A stretch of 64,000 nucleotides of DNA from Asterias rubens. Its lineage: Eukaryota > Echinodermata > Asteroidea > Forcipulatida > Asteriidae. The DNA is taken from positions 17,626,204 to 17,690,203 of the forward strand of contig NC_047065.1 of assembly GCF_902459465.1 (NCBI RefSeq), in the 5' to 3' direction. Shown here in pieces: positions 10,860-21,171 of the stretch (its first letter is position 1; every line of letters begins with the position of its first letter). Below the pieces are notes generated by a model. The model did no database searches, was not told the origin of the DNA, and saw only the letters and a program-made list of their open reading frames with translations. The position numbers were made by a program, and so were the translations under genes.

Positions 10860-13243
10860 TTTTTTTTATATTTTTTTGGGGGGGCTGATGTTTAATTGCT
10901 GAAACAACCCACAACTGTCACACTTACATTTCAGAATGTTATGTAGTAGTGTTGGAAGGAGGTAGTTGCCTGTGCTCTTAGTCTGGGGTTGTTGAGATTT
11001 TACAAGTTAACCCATCTTATCAAGACAATTACAACTGATTCTTGAAACTGACTGTATTAAAAAAGGCACATTTCTTGATTCAGCTTGTGTGTAGGTAGCA
11101 TAGGATAACACATTTCTTCACTCAGCTTGTGTGTAGGTAGCATAGGATAACACATTTCTTCACTCAGCTTGTGTGTAGGTAGCATAGGATAACACATTTC
11201 TTGACTCAGCTTGTGTGTAGGTAGCATAGGATACCACATTTCTTGACTCAGCTTGTGTGTAGGTAGCATAGGATAACACATTTCTTGAGTCAGCTTGTGT
11301 GTAGGTAGCATAGGATAACACATTTCTTCACTCAGCTTGTGTGTAGGTAGCATAGGATAACACATTTCTTGACTCAGCTTGTGTGTAGGTAGCTTAGGAT
11401 AACACATTTCTTGAGTCAGCTTGTGTGTAGGTAGCATAGGATAACACATTTCTTGGGTCAGCTTGTGTGTAGGTAGCATAGGATAACACATTTCTTGACT
11501 CAGCTTGTGTGTAGGTAGCATAGGATAACACATTTCTTGAGTCAGCTTGTGTGTAGGTAGCATAGGATAACACATTTCTTGACTCAGCTTGTGTGTAGGT
11601 AGCTTAGGATAACACATTTCTTGACTCAGCTTGTGTGTAGGTAGCTTAGGATAACACATTTCTTGACTCAGCTTGTGTGTAGGTAGCTTAGGATAACACA
11701 TTTCTTGACTCAGCTTGTGTGTAGGTAGCATAGGATAACACATTTCTTGACTCAGCTTGTGTGTAGGTAGCATAGGATAACACATTTCTTGACTCAGCTT
11801 GTGTGTAGGTAGCATAGGATAACACATTTCTTGACTCAGCTTGTGTGTAGGTAGCTTAGGATTACACATTTCTTGACTCAGCTTGTGTGTAGGTAGCATA
11901 GGATAACACATTTCTTGACTCAGCTTGTGTGTAGGTAGCATAGGATAACACATTTCTTGACTCAGCTTGTGTGTAGGTAGCTTAGGATAACACATTTCTT
12001 GAGTCAGCTTGTGTGTAGGTAGCATAGGATAACACATTTCTTGACTCAGCTTGTGTGTAGGTAGCATAGGATAACACATTTCTTGACTCAGCTTGTGTGT
12101 AGGTAGCTTAGGATTACACATTTCTTCACTCAGCTTGTGTGTAGGTAGCATAGGATAACACATTTCTTCACTCAGCTTGTGTATAGGTAGCATAGGATAA
12201 CACATAATAGTACAATAGTGCATTCTAAAGATACTTATTTATTGAAGAAAAACATTAAAGACCTGCTTGAACGAAAATGTCAAGTCGTGAACTTTGCTGA
12301 ATTCCACTTAAAATGTTTTCGATGAATAAGGAAAACGAGTCATATGATTATAAATAGGTTTCAATTGTGTAAAAAAACAATCATTTTGTATGCCCTTGTC
12401 CAGAGCTTTTCAGCGAGATTTGCGAAAAGCCCCGTTACGTAATCACTCTCAAAACGTCATAAGTAGATAAAGCAGCTTTGTTGCAGCGTGGATGTATAAC
12501 AAAGCAAACTCCCACAAATGACGTCAGCGGCATTGTCCTTTGACGCCCGCTCTCAACGGCAGAAGTGTTTTTAGTTTTTCAAAAAACCTTTAGGTAGGGG
12601 CCTGATTTTTAACCTCCATAATTACGAAAAGTTCAGAAGTGTACACATATCAAAATTACATTAAAATGGTGAACAAGTGCATTATAAACAAGTAAAAATA
12701 CAATTTCTGTTGAAAACATTCCGCTCAGGTAGCTGTTTAAGACAGCTTTGGTAAGGATCTAAATATAAAACAAATTCTAAAAAACACTTGTCTTAATTGA
12801 CATATTTTAAAGCCATCATTTAATTTGATTGCTATTTTCTCCCATCAGATGGTCTTATATGCGCAGAGCAATTCGTCACTATCCCAACATCCGAGATATG
12901 TTAGCACAAGCAAGCAAGTGTGCACTGTGTGGCTCTTCATTTCTCAATACTTGGCTGGAGTGTGTACGCTTTGTTGATGGGCATAAAGTAAGTATTACCT
13001 TGCTGGGTTCTAGGCAATAGTTTAAGACAACCTTGTGTTCATATTAAACATAACAAATATTAATTCTTTTTTTGCATTTGGTTGTTAGTATTTAAATGAA
13101 GTTTTTTTTGTTTTTCTTTGCATAATCTTCAGGACCTAAAGTTGAGTAATTCCCCAGGCCGCATTCCAGTCCGTGCGTTGCTTTGCTCATACAAATGCTT
13201 CAATACACCTGGGCATGAATTCTATGGGATTGCATTCCCTTGA
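2452..13243 (+). CDS. LRRC69: LRRC69-like leucine-rich repeat protein, complete
   Basis: Eight coding exons join in frame: 2452-2628, 5196-5322, 5490-5562, 8396-8663, 9079-9180, 9333-9373, 12849-12987 and 13133-13243 (stop TGA 13241-13243). All have AG acceptors and GT donors, giving 345 aa against about 347 in human. The N-terminus is MADTLLLRALKG, followed by about eight LRRs of the LxxLxLxxNxLxxLP type (for example LTVLNLGNNCFEELP, LQYLSLDGNQLTNLP, LSRLHIQKNKIKELP). The C-terminal domain has CALCG, then WLECVRFV, then LLCSYKCF, a Cys-pair arrangement shared with LRRC69 and resembling LRRC28/LRRC58 tails, possibly metal-binding (inference). Its molecular function is not established; LRRs suggest protein binding. 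Introns carry a foldback transposon (intron 1), a 96-bp array (intron 3) and a 42-bp array (intron 6). It converges on FEN1. The gene extent and family are well supported by phase-consistent splicing. Confidence 0.9.
2824..3035 (-). mobile_element. MITE family A (TTTCCGTATGGCGCC), degraded copy
   Basis: Reverse-orientation, broken copy of the element at 14614-14745. Recognisable blocks are GGAAAAGTTTCC, ATGGCGCC, then CATTCGATATGAAATAATAT, then TTACCTCAATGAGATATC and TTTTTGTAAAAAT, with unrelated insertions between them. Confidence 0.65.
3091..3894. mobile_element. Foldback-type transposon with minisatellite arms
   Basis: An 804-bp element whose outer ends are exact inverted repeats: GGTGTCACTATTTACCGG on the left, mirrored by CCGGTAAATAGTGACACC on the right. 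Both arms are built from short ACCGGAAAA(C/T)A-type tandem repeats, then share an inner inverted block containing GGAATACGTATACGAAGAAC (left arm to about 3407, right arm from about 3641). A 9-bp direct duplication, ATTGTTGAG, flanks it at 3082-3090 and 3895-3903. Long repeat-filled inverted arms plus a 9-bp duplication resemble foldback (FB/Galileo) or Mutator-like non-autonomous elements. It lies in LRRC69 intron 1. It has no transposase. Confidence 0.85.
3421..3576. mobile_element. Palindromic element nested in the foldback centre
   Basis: A near-perfect hairpin centred on CAACTCGGCGGAGCCGAGTTG at about 3495. Outer arms begin AATGAATGTTTATGAGTGCA and end in the complementary block CATTGCACG, then AACATTCATT. 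It fills the space between the two foldback arms and may be an independent insertion. Confidence 0.65.
3904..5195. other. Rest of LRRC69 intron 1
   Basis: No exon or transposon ends could be recognised. A short CA run lies near 4627-4640 and a G-rich stretch near 4854-4866. The remainder appears unique. Confidence 0.4.
5563..7972. repeat. 96-bp tandem array in LRRC69 intron 3
   Basis: About 25 copies of a 96-bp unit (core AGGGATATTTGCAATAATGT, CAGCTTCAGATTGGAGAAC, AAAAGCAACAACAATGAACA). The first unit begins within the exon 3 splice donor: the genuine junction AACAG|GTAAGTGCTTGAGGG aligns with AACAGTTCTAGGG of later units. Copies vary at a few fixed positions, such as CAATAATG or CGATAATG and CTCCAGACAG or CTCACGACAG. 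Because 96 is a multiple of 3, chance frames stay open through several units; they are not genes. Confidence 0.95.
7973..8395. other. Unique remainder of LRRC69 intron 3
   Basis: AT-rich sequence between the 96-bp array and exon 4. Apart from the exon 4 acceptor tract I see no feature. Confidence 0.4.
9700..9980. repeat. Degenerate 50-60 bp repeats in LRRC69 intron 6
   Basis: Four to five imperfect units sharing GTTGTTGCTTTTTACAA, then TGTTTCTGTTAACCTC, then AGGTTTTAAT. They are diverged, so this is an old minisatellite. Confidence 0.6.
10806..10862. repeat. (ATTT)n microsatellite
   Basis: Uninterrupted ATTT repeats with one early ATTTG variant, followed by a T-rich tract and a run of G at about 10877-10884. 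It lies in LRRC69 intron 6. Confidence 0.95.
11063..12205. repeat. 42-bp tandem array in LRRC69 intron 6
   Basis: About 27 copies of a 42-bp unit (CTTGACTCAGCTTGTGTGTA followed by GGTAGCATAGGATAACACATTT). Copies differ mainly at GAC/GAG/CAC before TCAGC and at GCATAGG or GCTTAGG. Since 42 is divisible by 3, the minus strand reads as one long open frame of 14-residue repeats (LPTHKLSQEMCYPM) from 12223 to 11057. There is no splice or family support, and it lies antisense in an intron, so it is annotated as a repeat. Confidence 0.95.
12206..12848. other. Remainder of LRRC69 intron 6
   Basis: Sequence between the 42-bp array and exon 7. The part around 12420-12560 is less AT-rich, with several ACGT/ACGTC motifs, and could be an unrecognised element. 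No coding signal. Confidence 0.35.
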
Positions 13244-13650
13244 ACAGCACCAAGTTTCCACTAGCCCTACCCTCCAACTAGTCTCACCAGCCTGCCCTGA
13301 CCCTCTCCTGCCCTGCCCTGACCCTCTTCATGGAATTCTAGGTTATTGCATTCCCATGAACAGCATCAACCTCTCCCACTTCCCGCACCCTCCGACTCGT
13401 ATCACTTGTGCCCCACCCTCCTACTACCCCGCCTCTGACAAGTCTATCCTCTCCCAACCCTCTCTATCATAGAATTCTAGGTTATTGCATTCCCATGAAC
13501 AGCATCAACCTCTCCCACTTCCCGCACCCTCCGACTCGTATCACTTGTGCCCCACCCTCCTACTACCCCGCCTCTGACAAGTCTATCCTCTCCCAACCCT
13601 CTCCATCATAGAATTCTATGGGCTTGCATTCCCATGAACAGCATCAAGTT
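13215..13650 (+). repeat. Tandem duplication seeded from the LRRC69 C-terminal exon
   Basis: The last coding bases of LRRC69 (GAATTCTATGGGATTGCATT, then CCCTTGA and AACAGCA) recur three times in the 3' region, near 13333, 13473 and 13611, as GAATTCTAGGTTATTGCATT or GAATTCTATGGGCTTGCATT. The two middle copies are full units of about 140 bp that also carry CTCCCACTTCCCGCACCCTC. Only the first copy is in frame with the gene. Confidence 0.85.
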
Positions 13651-13659
13651 CCCTCTTCC

Positions 13660-14033
13660 ACTGACACTATTGGTAATTACTCAAAATAATGATTATCATA
13701 AAACCTTACTTGGTAAAAAGTAATGGGGAGCTGTTGATAGTACGAAACATTGTGAGAAACGGCTCCCTCTGAAGTCACATAGTTTTCGAGAAAGAAGTAA
13801 TTTTCCACGAATTTGATTTTGAGACCTCAGAAAGAGATGTTGAGGTCTCGAAATCAAGCATCTGTAACACACTCGTGTGACAAGGGTGTTTTTTCTTCCA
13901 TTATTATCTCGCAACTTCGACAACCAATTGAGCTCAAATTTTCACAGGTTTGTTATTATTTTTATGCTTATGTTGAGATACATCAAGTAAGAAGACTGGT
14001 CTTTGACAATTACCAATTGTGATCAGTGTATTT
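13660..14033. mobile_element. MITE family C, copy 2
   Basis: Ends in GACACTATTGGTAATTACTC on the left and CAATTACCAATTGTG on the right. Internal landmarks of the family are CGGCTCCCTCTGAAGT, GTTTTCGAGAAAGAAGTAAT, AGGTCTCGAAATCAAGCATC, and GAGCTCAAATTTTCACAGGT. It lies downstream of LRRC69. Confidence 0.85.
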
Positions 14034-14605
14034 AACTAGTCTCTCGTGCTGTACCCCTCCCACTACCAACTACTAATAGCTTTGACCTTCCGTTGCCCAA
14101 CCCCTTCTATTACCGACTAGTCTCACCTACCCCGACCCTCTCCATGGCATTACATTCCTGCCTGCCCCACCCCTCGCCATCACAGTACTGTGTTCTGCTC
14201 CATTGGATTATGTAAGACCCTTTGATGGATTCTGCCGAGTCTAATTGAACTTCCTGATTGTATTTTAAATGTTTGAACCTTGTTAAAACTCTCATCAGAG
14301 TGAGTCTGATACAAGCTTATAGAAATGTAGCATGGCATTTCAACATGGAGAATGTTAAGTTTAAATTGTGAATATTAATGACACAATTCTAATTAAGAAA
14401 TAATTTTGAATCTTAAATACTATTTGACTTTGAATACCATTCTTCTTTTTCTCACTGAAAAGGAGTTTTTATACCAGTTTGTAAATATAAAAACTTAATT
14501 TACAGTACAATTTGTCCAAAATGGTTTGTAATGTTGAATTAAGAGAGTACATTACATTAGCTGATCAAACAATTATTCCAAGGTTTGAGTTTGTAAATAT
14601 TTGTA
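14034..14605. other. LRRC69-FEN1 intergenic sequence
   Basis: C-rich at first (to about 14190), then AT-rich. No gene, RNA or transposon end recognised; it may hold part of the LRRC69 3' UTR. Confidence 0.35.
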
Positions 14606-14613
14606 ATAAATTG

Positions 14614-14745
14614 GGATAACTTTCCGTATGGCGCCACCACTTTTTCACTCATTTTTACAAAAAGTGATATCTCATTGAGGTAAATTAGATACTATATTAT
14701 TTCATATCGAATGAAAAAGTGGTGGCGCCATACGGAAACTTTTCC
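14614..14745 (+). mobile_element. MITE family A, intact copy with 8-bp target duplication
   Basis: A 132-bp palindromic element. The left end GGATAACTTTCCGTATGGCG is mirrored by the right end CGCCATACGGAAACTTTTCC, and CACCACTTTTTCA is mirrored by TGAAAAAGTGGTG. It is flanked by the 8-bp repeat ATAAATTG (14606-14613 and 14746-14753), consistent with a hAT-type MITE. Confidence 0.88.
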
Positions 14746-15287
14746 ATAAATTGAACTGTATATTTGTAACATAGAATTTAAAGCAGTTGATAATACAATA
14801 TATAGCACTTATTTGAAAAACAGATGCATGTGAATGTTGTTAGACTATCAAACCATATAAAAGCATTCATCAGACATCAATGTTGGATTTCAAAAAAGCC
14901 CATTTTTGTAACTAGTACTAGTGTTGTACAATAATTAAACATTGTGAGAAATACTATCATCACTTCATATCATTTGACTGACACTGGTAATTTGGTAACA
15001 TTTTTAGGACAAGTTATTTGAAATACAGTGCAGAGCAAATGTGTTGCAGTATCTTGTCAATTACCTTGCATAAACAAAATGAATTACTCGCTTCCAGATA
15101 CATGTCCTGTAACTGCATTACTGAGCTGTTATTGAGGTGTGTCCTATAGGCTGTACATGTACAGTCTTTCATGTACTTGTATTCATATATACATGTATGT
15201 ACAATGCCTTTGAGGTATATACATGTATGTCTTGTCAAGGTATTACATGTACTGAATGTCTTTTGAGCTACCAATCAGTGACATTAA

Positions 15288-15293
15288 TTTATT
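15288..15293 (-). terminator. Candidate FEN1 polyadenylation signal
   Basis: AATAAA on the minus strand, about 142 bases past the FEN1 stop codon. It is the nearest canonical hexamer I found; actual use is untested. Confidence 0.4.
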
Positions 15294-15434
15294 GATCATT
15301 TGATCTTGCATCAGCCTCACGCAACCATGCTAACTTTTTTATAAAAAATTGCAAGTTTGAAAGGAAATGTTTAACCTTATGCCTAAGACCAAAGCCAGTA
15401 AAAGTTTGCTAAAAATATCCATTTCATCCATCTC

Positions 15435-18400
15435 TTATCGTGGTTTCTTGAAGGAACTACCTCCGGTTTTGGCCTTTTTCTTCTGAGATCCTTTGGCATC
15501 ATTGGACTAAAAGGGAAATAAGGAAGAATAAACTACAAATCTTTGGCAAAAAAATACAGTTTTGTTTTGTAACCAAGGGTGACAAAGAAAACAGAATATC
15601 TAACAAAGATAAACCACAAGTTAACCAACCCACAGACAAAATCATTCAAAAGGAAAATGCATGTTGAACTTTGACCTAGTACACGTTGATTATGTCCAAG
15701 GCCATCAGTTTTTGATGTGTTCTGCGCAGTGAACTCTTTTAAGCCAAGTATAAACAATGGTATGACAACTAGACTATTATTGTTAAACAACAAATTAATC
15801 AAATTAACCAAGGAAAATTACTGCATGTCTAAGACAATAATATCCAAGACATAGACTGCAGTTAAATACCATCTTGCTTTATTTGCATTATATTAATTAA
15901 TAATTAATATTCTGGAATAAACCACTGACCTTTCTCTTAGTAGGACCTGTTGGGGCAAGAACCTTAAAGAAGCTATCTAATCTTCCCTGTGTGGATCCCT
16001 GCCTTCCTTTCATCAGTTTCTTGATACCATTACGGATACGATCCTCACTTTAAGGAACAGAGATTTAAACAAAGCTCAATTCAATGACTGTTTATTGTAC
16101 AAGTGCAATAAACCCATTATTTTATGAAGCTTGTGATTCAAGGAGCCAAAGATCTTTGCTCTTTTATTGTTAATGTATTTGATTGCAATGATTTATTCTC
16201 AATTTATTGGACTGTAAGAATATCTCTTACCTGAATCCTTTCTGATCGCACATAAACTTGACAAGTTCATCTTCATCTGGCTCAGTCCATTTTAGCTGAA
16301 ACCCATTACAAAATATTTCCATTAGTTTCACGATACAGTTGACTCTCTTTATAACAAAAAAGCTATGACTTGCCAAATGACCTCTCTCTTTATAACAGGA
16401 ATGTTGTTTTAAAAGGACACCAAAACAAAGAAACACGAAGCAGAAATGAAAATCAGGACTTCTTTATAAGCAGAACCTCTCTATTAACTGTGATCTTCAT
16501 AACGAGGGTGTTCTTTATAACAGGAACGTTGGTTTTAAAGGACAGCAAAACAAAGAAACGCAAAGCAGAAATGAAATTCAGGACTTCAGAATGTTCTCTT
16601 TATAAGCAGAACCTCTTTATAACAATGATCTTTATAACGAGGGTCTACTTTATAACGAGGGTCTACTTTATCAAAAGGAGCGTTGTTTTAAGAGGACAAC
16701 AAAACAAAGAAACGCAAAGCAGAAATGAAATTCAGGACTTCAGAATGTTCTCTTTATAAGCAGAACCTCTTTATAACAATGATCTTTATAACGAGGGTCT
16801 ACTTTATAACGAGGGTCTACTTTATCAAAAGGAGCGTTGTTTTAAGAGGACAACAAAACAAAGAAACACAAAGCAGAAATGAAATTCAGGACTTCAGAAT
16901 GTTCTCTTTATAAGCAGAACCTCTTTATAACAATGATCTTTATAACGAGGGTCTACTTTATAACGAGGGTCTACTTTCTCAAAAGGAGCGTTGTTTTAAG
17001 AGGACAACAAAACAAAGAAACACAAAGCAGAAATGAAATTCAGGACTTCAGAATGTTCTCTTTATAAGCAGAACCTCTTTATAACAATGATCTTTATAAC
17101 GAGAGCCAATAATACAGGGTCTACTTTATAACGAGGGTCTACTTGATAAAAGGAGCGTTGTTATAAGAGGACAGCAAAACAAAGAAACATGAAGCAGAAA
17201 TGAAATTCAGGACTTCAGAATGTTCTCTTTATAAGCAGAACCTCTTTATAACAATGATCTTTATAACGAGGGTCTACTTTATAACGAGGGTCTACTTGAT
17301 AAAAGGAGCGTTGTTATAAGAGGACAGCAAAACAAAGAAACATGAAGCAGAAATGAAATTCAGGACTTCTGAATGTTCTCTTTATAAAAAGAACCTCTTT
17401 ATAACAATGATCTTTATAACAAGAGCCAATACTACAACCAAATCATGAAAAACTCCCTGTAATGCGTTTTTCGCAGAATATTTGAATTGGTCATTTAATA
17501 ATAATTTCTTACATCAACGTCTTCTCCTGGTGTAACTTCAGGCTTAAGGAATAATTCTCTTGCTTCTTTGTACAGCCAGTCTTCTGGTGGTTGATGTTTC
17601 TACATGAAAATTAAATAAAATTAATTTGGTTCCAAGTTATTTGAACAAACATCTTTAAATTTATAGAGTTTTTATGCACTAACAAAATATTACAGTTATG
17701 AAAAGATGGCATGGACATAATTGTAAAAAATGTATTATTGAACTACCAAACTTTAACCTGAACACTGTAGAGTTATTTAGCTAAAATTAAAAGTGAAATG
17801 GATGAATACTTGGGCAAATTTTGATAAAACCTTTAAAAATGTGATAACAGGATAAGGAATGAATCTAATACTTTACCTTTGTGTCAATATTTTTGAGGAT
17901 TTCATCGATGGATTTATGTTTCTGAATGAGATCAATGGCTCTCTTTGGTCCAATTCCTCTGATGCTTCCACAATAATCACAACCCATCAAAATACATAGA
18001 TCAACAAACTGTGGACAAAGAATGCAGAGAATTCAAACAATGCAAATTAATATCATTGTCTCATTTGCAACTGTTTCTCCTATAGAAAAAGCATGTAATT
18101 TTATTTATTGTAACTACAGACATTTTGATTTCATTAATTACCTCATTATGTGAGAGATCAAGTCCACTCAGAACCCTTGGGAGATTAAATTCCTGGACAG
18201 GTAACTTCCTACAAAATTAAAAGACAACAATGTAAATGAATTGATTGAAAGTCTGAAAACATTCAGTCGTCCAGCCTTCTAGAACACCAAAAATAATAGA
18301 CAATTACAAATGCAAATGTTTGTTACTTCTTTTGATGAAGTTGTTGGCTGTAAAAAACATTAGGTTTAACAACATGGAAGAAATTAATAAATTACTACAT

Positions 18401-20086
18401 GTATTCAGACCAAACTGTAATGAAGTTATAAACATGAGGATTAACATATTCTCAATGACAACCATTACCTTGCTTCACTTGATGTAAGATGCCTTAAGAG
18501 AACCGTTCCTCCAAACGTCAGGGCATCCATATCTTCAGTTCCGACAGCGTAAACCTTTCCAGCTTTCACAAGAGCAGCACACTGGGCTTCAGCTTCACTT
18601 GGAGCCTGCACATAAAAATGAATCAATGGCACTTTGAATAGAAGATACAAAAATCACAGGCAGGTCTTCTTTGGACAATGTGTCACAAAATGACATGTTT
18701 TTTCCTTTCCTTAAACTTCCAGTCAAGCCAAGAGACTCCCATCGGGGTGGGGGCACGGTCACTTCACCTTAGAAAAAAGAAAGCTTATTGAGAAAATGGA
18801 AAGGCTTTGTTTGTAAGGCAAATGTAGGACAATACTAACTGTTACACTAGGAATTCCCATCAACTTCAACAGCTGTTTACATTCATCATTGTGTTGCGAT
18901 GTGACTCTGACAAGTCGTCTCTCAAACTTATTAACATTCTCGCTGTCGCCAAGTTCTTTGGCCTTTTCTAGTTCCTTTTCAGCTTCCTGTCGTCTCTCCT
19001 TACGTTTGTCCAACTCACCAGATTTCATGTCTGGTGGTTTGCCATCAAAGACGTACCTAAAACGTAAAAACAAATGTTTTCAAAAGTAAAATAACAGAAA
19101 ACAATTTGTACCAGATGACTTACTCATTAGAGAATGCTCTAAACATAAACAGCTCAACTTCAGAATCAACTTACACTGGTTTGATACCATTTTCCACCAT
19201 GCGGATCGTGCGATAGAACATACCCATCAGATGGCTGCAAAACAATAAAAGAAAAAAAAGTCATAAATTTTAATCTTAAATGAGAAACTGAGAGGAAACA
19301 GGAACTGTGATGTGCCAGCGTCATGGCGTACCACAAACAATTGTACCAATTATTTACCCAAATAAGATTGTTTTACACTTATAACAGGTGAAAAAGTGGC
19401 AGTTGCAATGGGAATATTTTCCTTGAAGTTTTCAGCCCAATGGTAATTGTCAATACAAAGTAAATACTGACATAATTTCTTCAGTTTGAGGAGATTTTGT
19501 TGAACATTTGATCACCTTGTAGTTTCTCCATCCTCATTGGTTAGTTGAGAACCATCTTGTCGTACTGCTATGAGAAACTGGTAGATGCACATAGACGCAT
19601 CGATGGCTATTTTACGACCTATGTTATGAAAACAAACTTAATTAGTTAGTAAACACTAAAAGGCAACAATTTTTGTACAAATTAATAATAATTATGGTAG
19701 TCGAATTAGACATTGACAAAATAAAAACAAGGTTTTATTAAATAGCCATCCGCCAGGTGTCCAAAATCCAAATTTGCTGAAAATTTTAAAGCTGGGTGTC
19801 CCCTCTGCTCTGGCTAAAACAGTAAACACAATCATACACTGTGACCATGGACTGGATGTGACTTGTGTGGACATGATGTACTGTAGTGTAGGGCAGGGGT
19901 ATCATGTGTCATGGTATGATGGTGTCACTGTGGTGTGTGTGTGATCTACAGAACAAAGTTCTATTCTACACAAGCTACTTTACTTACAAGCTACAGTTAC
20001 TTACCAAAATAATTTTTGATTTCATTATCTTTCATAGCCAGTGGAGCATTGTCAGCAATCAGTCGAGCTAAATTGTGAATTCCCAT
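15435..20086 (-). CDS. FEN1: FEN1 flap endonuclease 1, complete
   Basis: FEN1 is the structure-specific nuclease that removes 5' flaps in Okazaki fragment maturation and long-patch base excision repair. Eleven coding exons (minus strand) join in phase: 20086-20005, 19618-19516, 19234-19175, 19056-18840, 18605-18469, 18208-18142, 18008-17877, 17599-17513, 16295-16231, 16047-15930 and 15506-15435. The product is 379 aa, against 380 in human. It begins [12 protein letters not shown]. The XPG-N domain includes D34 and D86 (VYVFDGKPP). The XPG-I domain has E158 and E160 ([10 protein letters not shown]), D179 and D181 ([11 protein letters not shown]), and D233 ([16 protein letters not shown], also the helix-hairpin-helix start). 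The PCNA-interacting box is QGRLDSFF at 337-344, and the Lys-rich tail is KKKAKTGG, then FKKPR. All catalytic residues are intact. It is divergent from PIGN. Intron 9 is enlarged by a 154-bp array. A 5' UTR intron ending just before the ATG (TTGATTGCTAG) is possible but uncertain. Confidence 0.95.
16335..17425. repeat. 154-bp tandem array in FEN1 intron 9
   Basis: About six to seven units of roughly 154 bp containing CTTTATAAGCAGAACCTC, ACAATGATCTTTATAACGAG (the GGTCTACTTTATAACGAG part doubled), then AAAGGAGCGTTGTT and AACAAAACAAAGAAAC. Sub-repeats based on TTTATAAC/GAGGGTCTAC lie within each unit. Open frames of 62 codons recur every 154 bp by chance and carry no splice or domain support. 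Confidence 0.92.
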
Positions 20087-20193
20087 CTTGTTTAGTTTGT
20101 ATCTAGCAATCAATATGAGGAAGATTGACGACCTACCACCGTATAGCGCGCCACTATTATAATTAGGGCGCCCTCTGTTAGCCTTTTACATAA

Positions 20194-20205
20194 TTTCGCG
20201 GGAAA
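20194..20205. promoter_or_regulatory. E2F-type site upstream of FEN1
   Basis: TTTCGCGGGAAA, a full E2F consensus, lies 108 bp upstream of the FEN1 start codon. FEN1 is an S-phase replication gene and a known E2F-regulated gene in other animals, so the position makes sense. Binding itself is inferred. Confidence 0.6.
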
Positions 20206-21039
20206 TATTTTAGAATTTGTTTACGCTTTGGTTATTTATAGACCCAAATTAGAATCAAAAAGGAATCTTGAACGGGTAAAAATTACCTTTTTATTTTAGG
20301 CTTATTGACGTGCCTGCTTGTCGATGTGATAATAAATTTCGTAATAAAAAGGGATGAAAATGACAAATTAACGACATTCTTAAATGGACAAAGTGTCAAT
20401 TCTGAGTTCGGTATAAGTCTGGCTTGTTTCTTGCACGCGCTGTACACGATAAACGAGACACACACACATCGCCGGCCACAAAAACGATGAAGTTTACAAA
20501 AAACAACACATGACATTGCGTGCTTCTGTTTGTCGTGGCTGGCAGTTGAACCATGGAAGTAGGTCTTCTTCTTCTTCCGTGAAAGTACAGTCCACCATCT
20601 GGTGTATTGCGTACTGTGGTAGTTGTGTGCATGCGAGGGTGTAGACATATACAGTGCAGGTGGGTGAACAGTGAACGTGCGGCTAAAAAACAGCTCAGGC
20701 TGACCTAGCGGAGCTGGACTGACTGTACACCCTGCTTAAAACTAGCAAGAGTTGTACAGGTTGGAGAACAGTGTGAGTGGTTAATGTTTAGCAAGGTGAG
20801 CTTTAATTTAAATAGAATAATATTTATTTGTGTAAACCAGGCTGCCATATAATCATAAAGATAAACAAAAAAGGGCAAAATACAACATTAATTTATTGAA
20901 AGTTTCAACTCGAAATCACACTCGACATGCTCGACCAAGTCTCAGTGTGAGGCGTGACCATGGGCATGGGTCTCGATAATTATGGTCTCATTCACACTGG
21001 CCACTGGCACTGCACTTTCATCCTTACTAAAAACTATTT
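20206..21039. other. FEN1-PIGN divergent intergenic region
   Basis: No coding exon is seen. A possible non-coding first exon of PIGN could end at the donor-like GCAAG|GTGAGC at about 20795, but this is not secure. CA/TG runs occur near 20460. Confidence 0.35.
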
Positions 21040-21171
21040 GGATAACTTTCCGTATGGCGCCACCACTTTTTCACTCATTTTTACAAAAAGGGATATATCA
21101 ATCAGGTAAATTAGATACTATATTATTTTATTTCGAATGAAAAAGTGGTGGCGCCATACGGAAACTTTTCC
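21040..21171 (+). mobile_element. MITE family A, third copy
   Basis: Nearly identical to the copy at 14614-14745, including both palindromic ends and the ATTAGATACTATATTATTT core. The left flank (AACTATTT) does not repeat on the right (ATCAATTG), so no target duplication is visible. The right end abuts another transposon exactly. Confidence 0.85.

Noticed and set aside
11057..12223. Long minus-strand open frame of 388 codons as a protein-coding gene
   Set aside because: It is entirely a 42-bp tandem repeat whose period is divisible by three, lying in an intron of LRRC69; there are no splice signals or domain.
16370..17067. Three related 62-129 codon frames as a small gene family
   Set aside because: They are the same frame repeated every 154 bp in a minisatellite within FEN1 intron 9.
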